From positions 744,001 to 808,000 of the forward strand of contig OY759970.1 of the NCBI GenBank assembly GCA_963662965.1: a stretch of 64,000 nucleotides of DNA, written 5' to 3'. This DNA is from DTWD01 sp963662965 (lineage in GTDB: Bacteria > Acidobacteriota > Vicinamibacteria > Vicinamibacterales > UBA8438). A program made the translations under genes and the position numbers. The notes below the pieces were generated by a model. That model saw only the letters and a list, made by a program, of their open reading frames with translations. It had not been told where the DNA came from and searched no databases. Below, piece by piece: positions 25,766 through 34,456 of the stretch. Position 1 is the first letter of the stretch. The number at the start of each line of letters is the position of its first letter.

Positions 25766-26320
25766 CTAGTGGGGCGCGCTGGGGCCGCCTGGCGCACCAG
25801 GATCCGTCTTTGAGACCTCCGTGAACGCGTCAAAGAGCGACCAGTTGTCCAGGAAGGGCTCGATGTGCGTTTCCCGGAGCGCCGTGTGGAAGGAGTCGGC
25901 CCGCTTGGGTCGCCGACCGCCGTGGCGCTCCAGGTAGCCCCGGTAGCCGTTGATGAGCACGCGCTGGAGTTCCGGCCAGGGGAGCACGTAGAAGCGGTCC
26001 GCTCCGTATCCGTCCTTGTTGAGTCGAACGAACACGCAGATGAGGTCGCCGGCTGGCGGGGTCGTCGGTTGCCCCATCGTCTGCGCTCCGGCCTTGTAGC
26101 GCACGTCCGTAAATGTCCGGATGTCGAACTGCCATGAGGGTCCGGCGATCGCCTTGACTTGGACAAGCGCCGTCTGCCCACGACCTCCCGTCGCCACGAT
26201 GTCGTAGGCGGGCACGTTTCCGGCGAACGTGGCGGTCAGCAGCCCCCGTCGCGACAACTCGGCGGCGACCAAATACTCGCCGACTTGCTTCGTGAGTTGG
26301 ATCTGCCGGCCGGTGGCCAT
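25766..26320 (-). CDS. PD-(D/E)XK nuclease-like hypothetical protein
   Basis: A 184-residue protein with a short nuclease-like core near the N terminus: KQVGEYLVAAELSRRGLLTA (helix with the first Glu), VPAYDIVATGG (Asp), and TALVQVKAI (the x-Q-x-K half motif). That order fits the restriction-endonuclease-like fold. The rest is unrecognised. It is divergent from an XRE regulator 64 bp away, an arrangement like a controller protein and a restriction endonuclease, but no methyltransferase is next to it. Stop is TAG. Confidence 0.6.
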   Translation of the reverse strand: MATGRQIQLTKQVGEYLVAAELSRRGLLTATFAGNVPAYDIVATGGRGQTALVQVKAIAGPSWQFDIRTFTDVRYKAGAQTMGQPTTPPAGDLICVFVRLNKDGYGADRFYVLPWPELQRVLINGYRGYLERHGGRRPKRADSFHTALRETHIEPFLDNWSLFDAFTEVSKTDPGAPGGPSAPH

Positions 26321-26369
26321 GCTGGTCTGAGCATCGAATGCGTTCTATGGTCTCGTCCAGTCGTTCCCT

Positions 26370-26388
26370 CCACGATGCTCAGTCGTGG
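26370..26388. promoter_or_regulatory. Dyad overlapping the XRE start codon
   Basis: CCACGA (26370-26375) and TCGTGG (26383-26388) form a 6-bp inverted repeat with a 7-bp spacer. It covers the GTG start at 26385. The same dyad is kept at the second XRE copy. It could be an autoregulatory operator or an RNA hairpin that limits translation. Confidence 0.45.
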
Positions 26389-26672
26389 ACGGCGTGCGTC
26401 GGGCGCTCGGGCGGCAGGTGCGCAAGCTCAGGACCGCTCACGGTCTGTCACAAGAGCAGCTGGGCGAACGCGCCGATCTGCACTGGACCCACATCAGCGG
26501 CATCGAGCGTGCCCAGTACGACCTGAAGCTCAGTACGCTGACCCGCGTGTCACGCGGCCTCGGGGTGAGCTTGTCTGCTCTCTTCGCAGGAATTGGTGCG
26601 CCGCGAGCACGTCGGAAGCGTTCACCCTCCGTGGCCACGGGGGATCGTTCCTCGCACCGAGCCCGTCGGTGA
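26385..26672 (+). CDS. XRE-family transcriptional regulator, copy 1
   Basis: A 95-residue protein with a single helix-turn-helix: LRTAHGLSQEQLGERADL and HWTHISGIERAQYDLKLSTL. The compact size and the I-S-x-I-E-R block are like restriction-modification controller proteins and other small XRE regulators. It starts with GTG 26385; no better start is in frame. It probably controls itself and the divergent nuclease-like gene. The duplicated tract around it ends at an IS6 type B terminus near 26708. Confidence 0.8.
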   Translation: MDGVRRALGRQVRKLRTAHGLSQEQLGERADLHWTHISGIERAQYDLKLSTLTRVSRGLGVSLSALFAGIGAPRARRKRSPSVATGDRSSHRARR

Positions 26673-26770
26673 TCGAGGGCTCGTTCGACATCAGTAAGGT
26701 CGACACGGGCACAGTCAACTTGTTGAGGGCAGCGCGCTCTTGCCCGTGAAATCGATGCTCCCGATCGTTC

Positions 26771-27551
26771 TCAGCAGGCGCACGTCACCGCATCCCATTC
26801 AACAAACGCGCGGGTGCGGAGCAGGCGGTGGTGAGCCGACCGCAAGAGGTGTCGACTGACTCGGAAGAGATTCTGCACGATACCGTGAACCGACGCGAAC
26901 CGTTGGAGTTGAGCGACCGACGTGAAACGCCGAATCTGGCGCTCCCGCTGACGCGTCTGGTGGTGGGAGACTTCGGCGCGATTGTTCGCGTACTGATCAG
27001 TGACGTGGACCACCGACGGCATCACGGTGCGGCCCACGGCGGCGTAGGAGCGCAGCTGGTCGGTGATCAGCCGGCGAGGGATAAGGCCCTGGGCTTTCAG
27101 CAGCTTCCGAAAGAATCGGACGGCTGCTCACCGATTCCGGTGCGATGGCACGAGGATGTCCAGGACGTCACCGCCCTCGTCGACCGCGCGCCATAGATAC
27201 TGGTGGCGACCCTGGATCGTGACGAACACCTCGTCGAGATGCCAGGTGTCTCCCAGCCGACCGCAGCGGCGCCGCAGCCGTCGCGCGTAGACCGGACCGA
27301 ACCGCTGGCACCATTGCCGAATCGTCTCGTAGGTGACCGTCACGCCTCGCTGCGCGAGGAGATCTTCGGCATCACGGAAGCTGAGGCAGAACCGATGGTA
27401 GAGCCAGACCGCGTGCCGCGCTCGCGGAGCAGTTCTTCGATATCGCGGAACGAGAGCGAGTACCGAAGGCACCAGCGCACGGCGCACAGAATCAACTCGG
27501 GCTCCGCTTGTCGCCACTTGAAGATCGCTGGTCGAATTGCCTCTTCTTCAT
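26771..27551 (-). pseudogene. Hybrid IS6 transposase (type A start joined to type B body)
   Basis: The first 40 or so codons (from ATG 27551) are type A, with a 1-nt insertion right after the start that shifts the frame. Around 27420-27435 the sequence changes to a different IS6 subtype: HAVWLYHRFCLSFRDAEDLL, then GDTWHLDEVFVTIQG. A TGA interrupts it after PSHRNR (near 27127) and the same frame continues with the second Asp in PRRLITDQLRSY and the Glu region (NNRAEVSHHQTRQRE) to the stop at 26771. Recombination between two IS6 elements followed by decay explains it. Confidence 0.75.
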
Positions 27552-27582
27552 GATCGCTTCAGGCTACCAGCCGCCGCTGGCC

Positions 27583-27600
27583 AAAGTTGCAACACACCCC
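27583..27600 (-). repeat. IS6 type A terminal repeat (left side of the XRE copy 2 segment)
   Basis: Reads GGGGTGTGTTGCAACTTT on the minus strand. It faces the inverted IS6 end near 27972, and together they bracket the second XRE gene. Confidence 0.65.
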
Positions 27601-27666
27601 GGGGCGGCGACCGGGACCCTCGGCACAGGTGAATGTCGACCTCGCTGATATCGAACGAGCCCTCGA

Positions 27667-27954
27667 TCACCGACGGGCTCGGTGCGAGGAACGCACACCC
27701 GTGGCCACGGAGGGTGCCGGCTTCCGACGTGCTCGCGGCGTCACAATCCCTGCGAAGAGGGCCCCCAAACTCACCCCGAGGCCGCGTGACACGCGGGTCA
27801 GCGTGCTGATCTTCAGGTCGTACTGGGCTCGCTCGATGCCGCTGATGTGGGTCCAGTGCAGATCGGCGCGTTCGGCGAGTTTCTCCTGTGACAGACCCTG
27901 CGCAATCCTGAGCGTGCGCACCTGCCGCCCGAGCGCCCGACGCACGCCGTCCAC
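27667..27954 (-). CDS. XRE-family transcriptional regulator, copy 2
   Basis: A 95-residue paralogue of the regulator at 26385, about 86 percent identical by eye, with the same GTG start (27954), length and helix-turn-helix (LSQEKLAERADLHWTHISGI). The dyad over the start is also conserved (27951-27969). The nuclease-like partner was not copied. The duplicated block lies between two inverted IS6 type A ends (27600 and 27972). Confidence 0.75.
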   Translation of the reverse strand: MDGVRRALGRQVRTLRIAQGLSQEKLAERADLHWTHISGIERAQYDLKISTLTRVSRGLGVSLGALFAGIVTPRARRKPAPSVATGVRSSHRARR

Positions 27955-27971
27955 GATTGAGCATCGTGGAG

Positions 27972-28078
27972 GGTTGTGTTGCGACTTTTGCCGACGGCGG
28001 CTGGTAACCTGAAGAGATCTGAAGAGATCATGAAGAAGGCAATCCGACCGGCGATCTTCAAGTGGCGACAAACCGAGT
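27972..28078 (+). mobile_element. IS6 type A 5' end fragment
   Basis: Contains the terminal repeat GGTTGTGTTGCGAC, the leader, and the first 16 codons of the transposase (MKKAIRPAIFKWRQTE, ATG 28030). The sequence then changes abruptly. A 14-bp leader duplication (GAAGAGATCTGAAGAGATC) is unique to this copy. Confidence 0.75.
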
Positions 28079-28380
28079 CCGAGCTTCTGGCGACATCACG
28101 CGCGGCGCCCAACTCGTAACCCGCCTCTGCCCGCTCGCGCCGCTCGAAGCATGAGCGCTCCCGACCAACTTATACTTCTCCTCGCCCACCGCCGATATCG
28201 CAGGGACGCGACGGCCAATAGCGGCGGCTGAGGGCAGGCCCGGCCCCGCCGGTGCCCTCGTGTGGGGACTTCGGCTCCTCCGTCGCGGACACTCGGATGG
28301 GGGGGCTGCCCTGTTTGCGCCGAGAATTGATACATCGAGCACTTGGCCGCGGTGGCGTCGAATTTGCACCCCAGGCATAC
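28079..28380. other. Intergenic upstream of the beta-barrel gene, nothing recognised
   Basis: No conserved frame found. It should hold the promoter of the truncated beta-barrel gene. Confidence 0.4.
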
Positions 28381-28630
28381 ATGTCCCGTTTACCACGCAT
28401 CGGCGGCATCCGGGCGGTCCTGCTGATCGCCGGCCTGTCTGGAGCCGGGGTCGCCGGAGCGCAGCCTCAGGGCGATCCCGATTTTCTCTTCGACCGTCCG
28501 CGCGGGTCGGTCGGGGTCCGCGGGGGCTGGCTGTTCGAGCGGGCAGGCAGCGATCTGTTCACCTTCGTCCAGGAGCAGCTCACCGTCGAGCCGAATGCGT
28601 TCAATGCCCCGACGCTCGCGGTCGACGTGG
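28381..28630 (+). pseudogene. Outer-membrane beta-barrel protein gene, truncated by IS end
   Basis: ATG 28381 begins a signal peptide (MSRLPRIGGIRAVLLIAGLS, cleavage near AGA-QP). The start of a barrel protein follows: DPDFLFDRPRGSVGVRGGWL and a block ending TLAVDVG. This resembles the N terminus of small acidobacterial outer-membrane barrels of about 200 residues. Similarity ends at 28630, where an IS terminus begins; the frame closes soon after at 28671. Confidence 0.65.
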
Positions 28631-28713
28631 GTGTGGGTGGCAAATTGCTAATCTGTCCCGCAATCCCTTGAGATATCAAGTCTTGTGGTCCTGGGAGTGG
28701 TCGATAGCAGAAG
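28631..28713 (+). repeat. Solo left end of the 42-kb integrase-core IS
   Basis: About 83 bp that match the left end of the element at 42025: GTGTGGGTGGCAAATT, then CCCGCAATCCCTTGAGAT and CCTGGGAGTGGTCGATA. The transposase gene is missing. It interrupts the beta-barrel gene. Confidence 0.75.
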
Positions 28714-28775
28714 CTGAGAGGTCCGCCGAGTCGCTCCGGCGGCCTCGTCATCAGCCTACTCTGACACCCGCGGTC

Positions 28776-30965
28776 TCAACTTGACCGTGCCATCCACTCC
28801 GCCAATTTTGACCACCGTCGCGTCTCGACCGTCCCTTTGACCGCCATCCAGACGGCCTGCTTTTGGCCGACCAAGACGACCAGCTTCCGGCCCCTGGTGA
28901 TGCCGGTATAGAGGAGGTTCCGACGGAGCATCATGTAGTGCTGCATCATCATGGGAATCACGACGGCTGGGTATTCTGACCCCTGCGACTTGTGGATGCT
29001 GACCGCATAGGCCAACGCCACCTCATCGAGTTCCCCAAATTGGTACTCGACAGGCCTGTCGTCAAACTCGATGACGAGCGTCTGCGCGTCGGGGTCAATA
29101 CGACGGACGTACCCGACATCGCCGTTGAACACGTCCTTGTCGTAGTCGTTGTCGGTCTGCATCACCTTGTCACCGACGCGATAGGTGACGCCAAACCGTT
29201 CGATGCACACGTCATCAACGGGCGGGTTCAGCGCCTTCTGGAGGTCGACATTCAACGCCCTCGCACCCAGGCCACCACGATTCATTGGGCACAACACCTG
29301 GATGTCCTTGATGGGGTCGAACCCGAAGCGCTTGGGTAGTCGGTTTGTCACGATCTCGACAATCTTGGAGACGCCGTCGTCGGGGTCGTGGGTCGCGACG
29401 AAATAGAAATCCGATGTGTCACTCCTCGTGACATCCAGGTTAGGCATATTGCCCGCATTCACTCGATGGGCGCTGGTGACGATCTGACTGTCCGCCGCCT
29501 GCCTGAATATTTCAGTCAGGCGAGTCACAGGGACCGCACCGGACTCGATGATGTCGGCCAGCACCTGCCCTGGCCCCACCGACGGCAGTTGGTCCACGTC
29601 GCCAACCGCCATGAGTGCCGCTCTGTTCGGCAACGCCGTCATCAAGGCCGCCATCAGCGGGACGTCCACCATCGATGTCTCATCGACCACCAAGAGGTCA
29701 CAGTCGAGTGGATGGTCGCTGTCGCGTTTGAATCCTCCGTGCCTGGGGTCCACCTCCAAGAGACGGTGGATGGTCTTGGCCTCCATCCCGGTACTCTCCG
29801 AGAGACGCTTGGCGGCCCGTCCTGTCGGGGCGGCGAGCGCCACAGAGACGCCCTTCGCAACCAAGATGCGGAGGATGGCGTCCACGAGGGTGGTCTTCCC
29901 CACACCGGGTCCACCGGTGATCACGATGGTCTTTGACGAGACCGCCATCGTGATGGCCGCCCGCTGGCTCTCAGCCAACGTGACGCCGAGCTGTCGCTCC
30001 ACCCACGGGATGGCCTTCCCGGTGTCAATGCGTGGCCACGATGGCTGCCCCCCCGCCAACGCGTTCAGTCGTTCGGCGACGACCTTCTCCGCGTGCCAGA
30101 GGTGCCCGAGAAAGATGCAGCGTCGCTCACCGATGGTGTCGGCGACCACCGTGTCGTCCTGGAGTTCCTGGTGCAGGGCCTCATGAAGAATGGCGGCGGG
30201 TATCTCTAATAATTTCTCAGCCATCGGCATGAGGTCATCGACGGGCAGCCCACAATGCCCCGCCGACACGGCTTCGGCCAGGGTGTAGGCAATGCCCGCT
30301 CGTGCCCGGATCATGGCCGTCTTCTCGATGCCCAGTGTTTCGGCGATCTGGTCAGCCGTCAGGAATCCGATGCCCTTGATGTCCCGCGCCAGGCGGTAGG
30401 GATTCTCACTCACCAGCGGGATCGCGTCGGCACCGTACGTCTTGTAGATGCGCACCGCTCGTGCGGTGCCCACGCCGTGGGATTGCAGAAACACCATGAT
30501 CTCCCGGATGGCTTTCTGATCGGCCCAGCCGGCGGTGATGCGCTCGACCCGCTTGGGGCCGATGCCGTCGAGCGTGCGCAACCGCTCGGGGGCGTGCTCG
30601 ATCACCTCAAAGACCTCCTCTCCAAACGCCGTGACCAGTGTCTTGGCAAAGTGAGGGCCGATGCCTCTGATCATGCCGCTGCCGAGGTACTTCTCGATGC
30701 CCTCGAGGGAGCTGGGCGGCGTGACCGTCAGGAAGGTCGTCCTGAACTGCAGGCCGTGCTCTCGGTGGGTATCCCACCGGCCGCTGGCCTGGATGAACTC
30801 CCCCGGCTGGATCGAGGCCGCCGAGCCGAGGACGGTCACGAGGTCACGATGGCCTCGAACCTTGACCCGGAGGACACAGAAACCTGTGTCCGGGCTGTGG
30901 AACGTGACGCGTTCGACCAGACCGGACAGGGGTTCGCGATCCGTGGAGGCGATGTGGGTGGCCAT
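28776..30965 (-). CDS. recD2: RecD2-like ATP-dependent 5'-3' DNA helicase
   Basis: A 729-residue helicase. The N-terminal OB-like domain (GLVERVTFHSPDTGFCVLRV) is followed by a helix-hairpin-helix region (IRGIGPHFAKTLV, DGIGPKRVERITAG). The motor domains hold Walker A at about residue 350 (ITGGPGVGKTTLVDA), Walker B (LLVVDETSMVD), motif III (AVGDVDQLPSVGPGQVL), and the C-terminal SIHKSQGSEYPAVVIP and YTGITRGRKLVVLVG. RecD2 proteins unwind DNA with a 5' overhang, independently of RecBC. All motifs are present, so it should be active. A second copy at 36810-39061 is frameshifted. Confidence 0.9.
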   Translation of the reverse strand: MATHIASTDREPLSGLVERVTFHSPDTGFCVLRVKVRGHRDLVTVLGSAASIQPGEFIQASGRWDTHREHGLQFRTTFLTVTPPSSLEGIEKYLGSGMIRGIGPHFAKTLVTAFGEEVFEVIEHAPERLRTLDGIGPKRVERITAGWADQKAIREIMVFLQSHGVGTARAVRIYKTYGADAIPLVSENPYRLARDIKGIGFLTADQIAETLGIEKTAMIRARAGIAYTLAEAVSAGHCGLPVDDLMPMAEKLLEIPAAILHEALHQELQDDTVVADTIGERRCIFLGHLWHAEKVVAERLNALAGGQPSWPRIDTGKAIPWVERQLGVTLAESQRAAITMAVSSKTIVITGGPGVGKTTLVDAILRILVAKGVSVALAAPTGRAAKRLSESTGMEAKTIHRLLEVDPRHGGFKRDSDHPLDCDLLVVDETSMVDVPLMAALMTALPNRAALMAVGDVDQLPSVGPGQVLADIIESGAVPVTRLTEIFRQAADSQIVTSAHRVNAGNMPNLDVTRSDTSDFYFVATHDPDDGVSKIVEIVTNRLPKRFGFDPIKDIQVLCPMNRGGLGARALNVDLQKALNPPVDDVCIERFGVTYRVGDKVMQTDNDYDKDVFNGDVGYVRRIDPDAQTLVIEFDDRPVEYQFGELDEVALAYAVSIHKSQGSEYPAVVIPMMMQHYMMLRRNLLYTGITRGRKLVVLVGQKQAVWMAVKGTVETRRWSKLAEWMARSS

Positions 30966-31259
30966 GTGATCCGCGATGCCTTCACACCGTGAAAAGGCCG
31001 TACCCGTGACGGGTGTGGTGTTGGCGAGTCGGCCCGTGGGTGGGGCGTCGGCGCATGAATCGGAACGGGGCCGAACGACCTGAGGTCACAGGCCGTATGG
31101 TGTAGGAAACGGCCGAGGTGGGCAACTGCCAGACCCGAAGTCGGGAACGGCCGGGTCTGATGTGCGCCGCCTCAGGCCACGCGCGCGATGTACGTTCTCG
31201 TGCTCGCGGTCGCTGGCTGGGTGAACCCGACCTCGGCAACCATCAGTGCGCCGCGCCCG

Positions 31260-31980
31260 TCACAGGCGATCCATCGGCCCCGCGCCCGGGTGGTCCTTCT
31301 CGGGCTGCGCTGCGAGATACGCGAGCAACCGGACGCCCGCGTCATGCAGCTCGGCTTCCTGCACGATGTTGTAGCGGTCGAAGACCGCCCGGGTCTTGTG
31401 TCCCGTCAGTTGCATCGCGACGCGCTCGGGCACCCCCGCCCGCACCAGGTTGCGGGCCGTCGTCCGCCGACAGTCATGCAGCAACCGCCCAGGCACGCCC
31501 GCTTTCCGGCAGGCCTCGGGCCAGGCCGTCCGCCAGGCCCGCACCGTCACGGCGTCGCGGTGAAAGACCTGCATCTCCCCCACCCGCCGGGTCGCCCGCC
31601 GCCGGGCCAACACCGCCGCAATCGGCGGCGAGATCGGCAGCACGCGGCCCACCCGCGTCTTCGACCGTTGCGGCGAAAGCCGCACCACCCCCCCCCCGAC
31701 TCGTCCACCTCGTCCCACCGGAGGTCCAGAATCTCCCGCTTCCGCCAGCCGGAGTAGTACGCGAAGTCCAACACATCCTGATACGGGGCCGGCAACTGCT
31801 GCCGGACCGCCGTGTACTCGGCGTGCTCAAAGAAACCCTGCCGCGGGCCGTTCTCCTCGAGCCGCTCCGGGAAGACCGGGCGCTCATCGAGCTGGCGACT
31901 GCGCACCGCGAGGTGGAACATCCGACTCAGCGCCGACGTCTCCCGGTTGACCGTCGCCGCGGACGCGGCCACCAGGGGCT
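31260..31980 (-). pseudogene. Tyrosine recombinase, N terminus lost to IS5-C and frameshifted
   Basis: Homologous to the integrase at 24063-25091. The upper part (from 31980) reads AASAATVNRETSALSRMFHL through YYSGWRKREILDLRWDEV. A frame change at a run of about ten C residues (31688-31698) leads to VVRLSPQRSKTRVGRVLPIS and the catalytic LHDCRRTTARN, LTGHKTRAVF and DRYNI. The first 95 or so residues are absent because the IS5-type C element sits there. All catalytic residues survive but are split between two frames. Confidence 0.8.
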
Positions 31981-33062
31981 TTGGTGCATGGCTCCTGAGC
32001 TACGATCAGGTGCACTGTTCTCAGCCTGCCCTCCTCGATCCGGAGCCGCCAGCCGTGAAGTATCCGAAACGCAGCCAGTACACGTACGCCAAGTCTCCCT
32101 ACCGGGTTCGCAACTGGCCGGAATACGAGGCAGGCCTTCGTCGCCGCGGTGACCTGACCATCTGGTTGTCGGAGGACGCCATCAACACCTGGCGTGCCCC
32201 CACCAGTGGCAAACCCGGCGGGCAACGCGTCTACACGAATATCGCGATCGAGACGGCTCTAACGGTCCGCATGGTCTTCCATTTGCCGCTCCGGCAGACC
32301 GAAGGCTTCCTGCGGTCGCTGGCCGATCACCTCCAGGTGGATCTCCCCGTTCCGGATCACACGACGCTCTCCCGGCGCGCTCGGAGGCTCGGTACGATTC
32401 CGTTCTACACGGGCGCCGGCGATCGACCCGTCCACGTGCTGATCGACAGTACAGGGCTCCGGATTCACGTGGGCCATCTCCGTAAGCCACCGAAGCACCG
32501 GGCGTGGTGGAAGCTGCACGTCGCCGTTGACGCCGGCACGGGTGAGATCATCGCCTCAGCGCTGACGTCTCGTCGCACGCGTGATGGCGCTGGGGCTCCT
32601 ACCCTGCTTGGGCAGATCGACCATCGTGTGGCCTCGGTCTCTGCAGACGGTGCGTACGACACCGAGAGGGTTTACGAGGCGGCGCACGCAAAGGGTGAAG
32701 GGCGAGCCGTCAGAGTGTGCATTCCTCCTGGACGCAATGCCCAACTGAGTCCACGACCGTCGGCCGCGTTGAAGGAGAGGAACCGGAACGTCCGCTCCAT
32801 CAACAAACTCGGCCGCCGCAAGTGGCCCAAGCGAACAGGCTACAGCAGGCGCGCCATGGTCGAGAACACGATCTATCGATACAAGACGATCATCGGCCGA
32901 GCCATGACGAGTCGCACGTTGGCGGGGCAACCGGTGGAGGTGCAACTCGCCTGCAGGGTCCTCAACACCATGACCCGTCTCGGTATGCCCGACAGCTACC
33001 GAGTGGCGTGACCCCCTCTCGGGGACGGGGGACCTGTCCCTTAACTCAGAGCCATGCACCAA
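31981..33062 (+). mobile_element. IS5-type element C
   Basis: A 1082-bp element with 14-bp perfect inverted repeats TTGGTGCATGGCTC (31981-31994 and 33049-33062); the match continues as TGAG after one extra base. Its ends resemble those of IS5-A (TTGGTGCACAACTC). It separates an integrase remnant (left) from a kinase remnant (right). Confidence 0.8.
32055..33011 (+). CDS. IS5-type C transposase
   Basis: A 318-residue protein from GTG 32055 (VKYPKRSQYTYAKSPYRVRN). The catalytic Asp is in VLIDSTGLRIHVG, the second Asp in VSADGAYDTERVY and the Glu in AMVENTIYRYKTI. No internal stop. It is the only IS5-type gene in the window without a nonsense codon and is therefore a candidate active copy. Confidence 0.85.
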   Translation: MKYPKRSQYTYAKSPYRVRNWPEYEAGLRRRGDLTIWLSEDAINTWRAPTSGKPGGQRVYTNIAIETALTVRMVFHLPLRQTEGFLRSLADHLQVDLPVPDHTTLSRRARRLGTIPFYTGAGDRPVHVLIDSTGLRIHVGHLRKPPKHRAWWKLHVAVDAGTGEIIASALTSRRTRDGAGAPTLLGQIDHRVASVSADGAYDTERVYEAAHAKGEGRAVRVCIPPGRNAQLSPRPSAALKERNRNVRSINKLGRRKWPKRTGYSRRAMVENTIYRYKTIIGRAMTSRTLAGQPVEVQLACRVLNTMTRLGMPDSYRVA

Positions 33063-33160
33063 CGCGTGTCGCGGGCCTGATACACCTCGCCCATACCGCC
33101 CTCGCCGATCTTGGCGGTGACCGTGTAGTGGCCGAGCCGTGCGCCGACTGCTAAGGCCAT
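33063..33160 (-). pseudogene. Serine/threonine protein kinase, N-terminal fragment
   Basis: From ATG 33160 the minus strand gives 32 codons: MALAVGARLGHYTVTAKIGE then GGMGEVYQARDT. This is the glycine-rich loop of PknB-type kinases, GEGGMGEVYQA. The IS5-C terminal repeat follows at once and the rest of the kinase is not on the other side. The gene is destroyed. Confidence 0.75.
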
Positions 33161-33616
33161 GAGTTGTCGACTGTTGTCGAGGCTCATTGTAGTCAGGGCG
33201 GCTTCACGGCTCCCGCCCGTGCACAGAATTGCCCGAGCATGCGTGCGTGCGCTTATTCCGGGGCTTCAGCCGCCTGGCAGGTGTTCGGAGTCGTCGGCGC
33301 GGGCCGTGTGCAGCGTACGTTCGCTTCCGGCTGTGCAACCTGTTGCGCCGTCGGTTTCGGATACTCTTAATCTCTGAGATCGGCGCCCCCCCTTACGGGC
33401 AGGTAGTGTTCCTTCCAACGCCTCCCCGCATCGGAGTCGCCGCGCGCAAAACGCCGAGTCGCATTTGTACTGAACGCCGGACAAGCGCTTGACGGAACTT
33501 CCTGTGAAGTTCAAACATGGACGAACACAAACAACACTGTGGGTGAACTGTCGCCGGAAGAGCTAAGCGTGGCCGGACTGCTCGGCCGAACTGGCGACAC
33601 TTAAAGCGAGGATGCA
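33161..33616. other. Intergenic, nothing recognised
   Basis: About 455 bp upstream of the secreted protein gene. No coding frame supported and no strong promoter identified. Confidence 0.4.
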
Positions 33617-34456
33617 ATGAACAGAAAGCATGCGTTAACGCTCGGCGCTGTCGGGCTCTCAATCGCTCTTGCCGCGCCGCCGGCGTTCGGCCAGCAGGCG
33701 GCCCCAGGTAACATGAACATCCTGATTGTCTGCGGGGACGAAAACGGCAACTACGCCAAATGCACGAGCCTTGACGACCGCTCGCTCGAGCTCCATCTGC
33801 GTCTCGACTTGGGACACCACGTGACCATGATGCCTGATGACACCGAGGAGGCCGAAATGCAGGCGGCGGCCGACGCGGCGGACTTGATAATCCTCCCCGA
33901 GTCGGTGAGCTCTAACGGGGTCGGCACGAAACTCACTGCAACGTCGACGCCGATCATCAACATGGAGGCGTTCCTGCAGGATGAGTTTCAATTCGTGGAC
34001 CCGGACGGTCAGAGTGTCGATCCCGGCTCGCCAGAGGGAGGTGCCGGGGGCACCATTGAAGAGCCGACCGGTGAGGTCGAAGTCGGCCACTTCGGCGCCA
34101 TCGATGGCGAGACCGATATCGTCATCGTGGATCCTTCACACCCGCTGGCGGCAGGGCTGTCGGGCCGCGTTACCGTCTACACCATCCCTGCGGAGATCAA
34201 CTGGGCCGTGAATGAGGTGTTGGCACCCGGGGTCCAGTCTGTGGCCGCTCTTCCGGACTACCCTGAAGCGCAGTCGATCTACTTCATTCTCCCAGGCGAT
34301 GCGCTCTTCGACGGCTCGCCCTCGCCAAACCTGCGCATCTCGCTCTTCACCGAGAACAACAACGACCTTGGCACGTATCATCGGATGACCGAAGACGGCC
34401 ATCGCCTCTACGACGCCGCGATTAACTGGGCGTTGACCTACGGTTCCGGGATGTAG
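33617..34456 (+). CDS. Secreted hypothetical protein (amidotransferase-like fold suspected)
   Basis: A 279-residue protein with a clear signal peptide (MNRKHALTLGAVGLSIALAA, cleavage near AFGQQ). The mature part begins NILIVCGDENGNYAKC and includes LIILPESVSSNGVG, IVIVDPSHPLAAGLSG and a C-terminal HRLYDAAINWALTYG. The alternating beta-strand pattern with ILIV and LIILPE, and the phrase PLAAGL, is seen in ThuA/class-I-amidotransferase-like secreted proteins; that fold is inferred and there is no visible catalytic Cys-His-Glu. An acidic Gly/Pro-rich linker lies near residues 135-155. Stop is TAG. It stands alone. Confidence 0.65.
   Translation: MNRKHALTLGAVGLSIALAAPPAFGQQAAPGNMNILIVCGDENGNYAKCTSLDDRSLELHLRLDLGHHVTMMPDDTEEAEMQAAADAADLIILPESVSSNGVGTKLTATSTPIINMEAFLQDEFQFVDPDGQSVDPGSPEGGAGGTIEEPTGEVEVGHFGAIDGETDIVIVDPSHPLAAGLSGRVTVYTIPAEINWAVNEVLAPGVQSVAALPDYPEAQSIYFILPGDALFDGSPSPNLRISLFTENNNDLGTYHRMTEDGHRLYDAAINWALTYGSGM

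Noticed and set aside
25021..25813. Overlapping plus-strand ORFs upstream of the integrase
   Set aside because: No start context, no family resemblance, and coding-like composition only in the sense of high GC.
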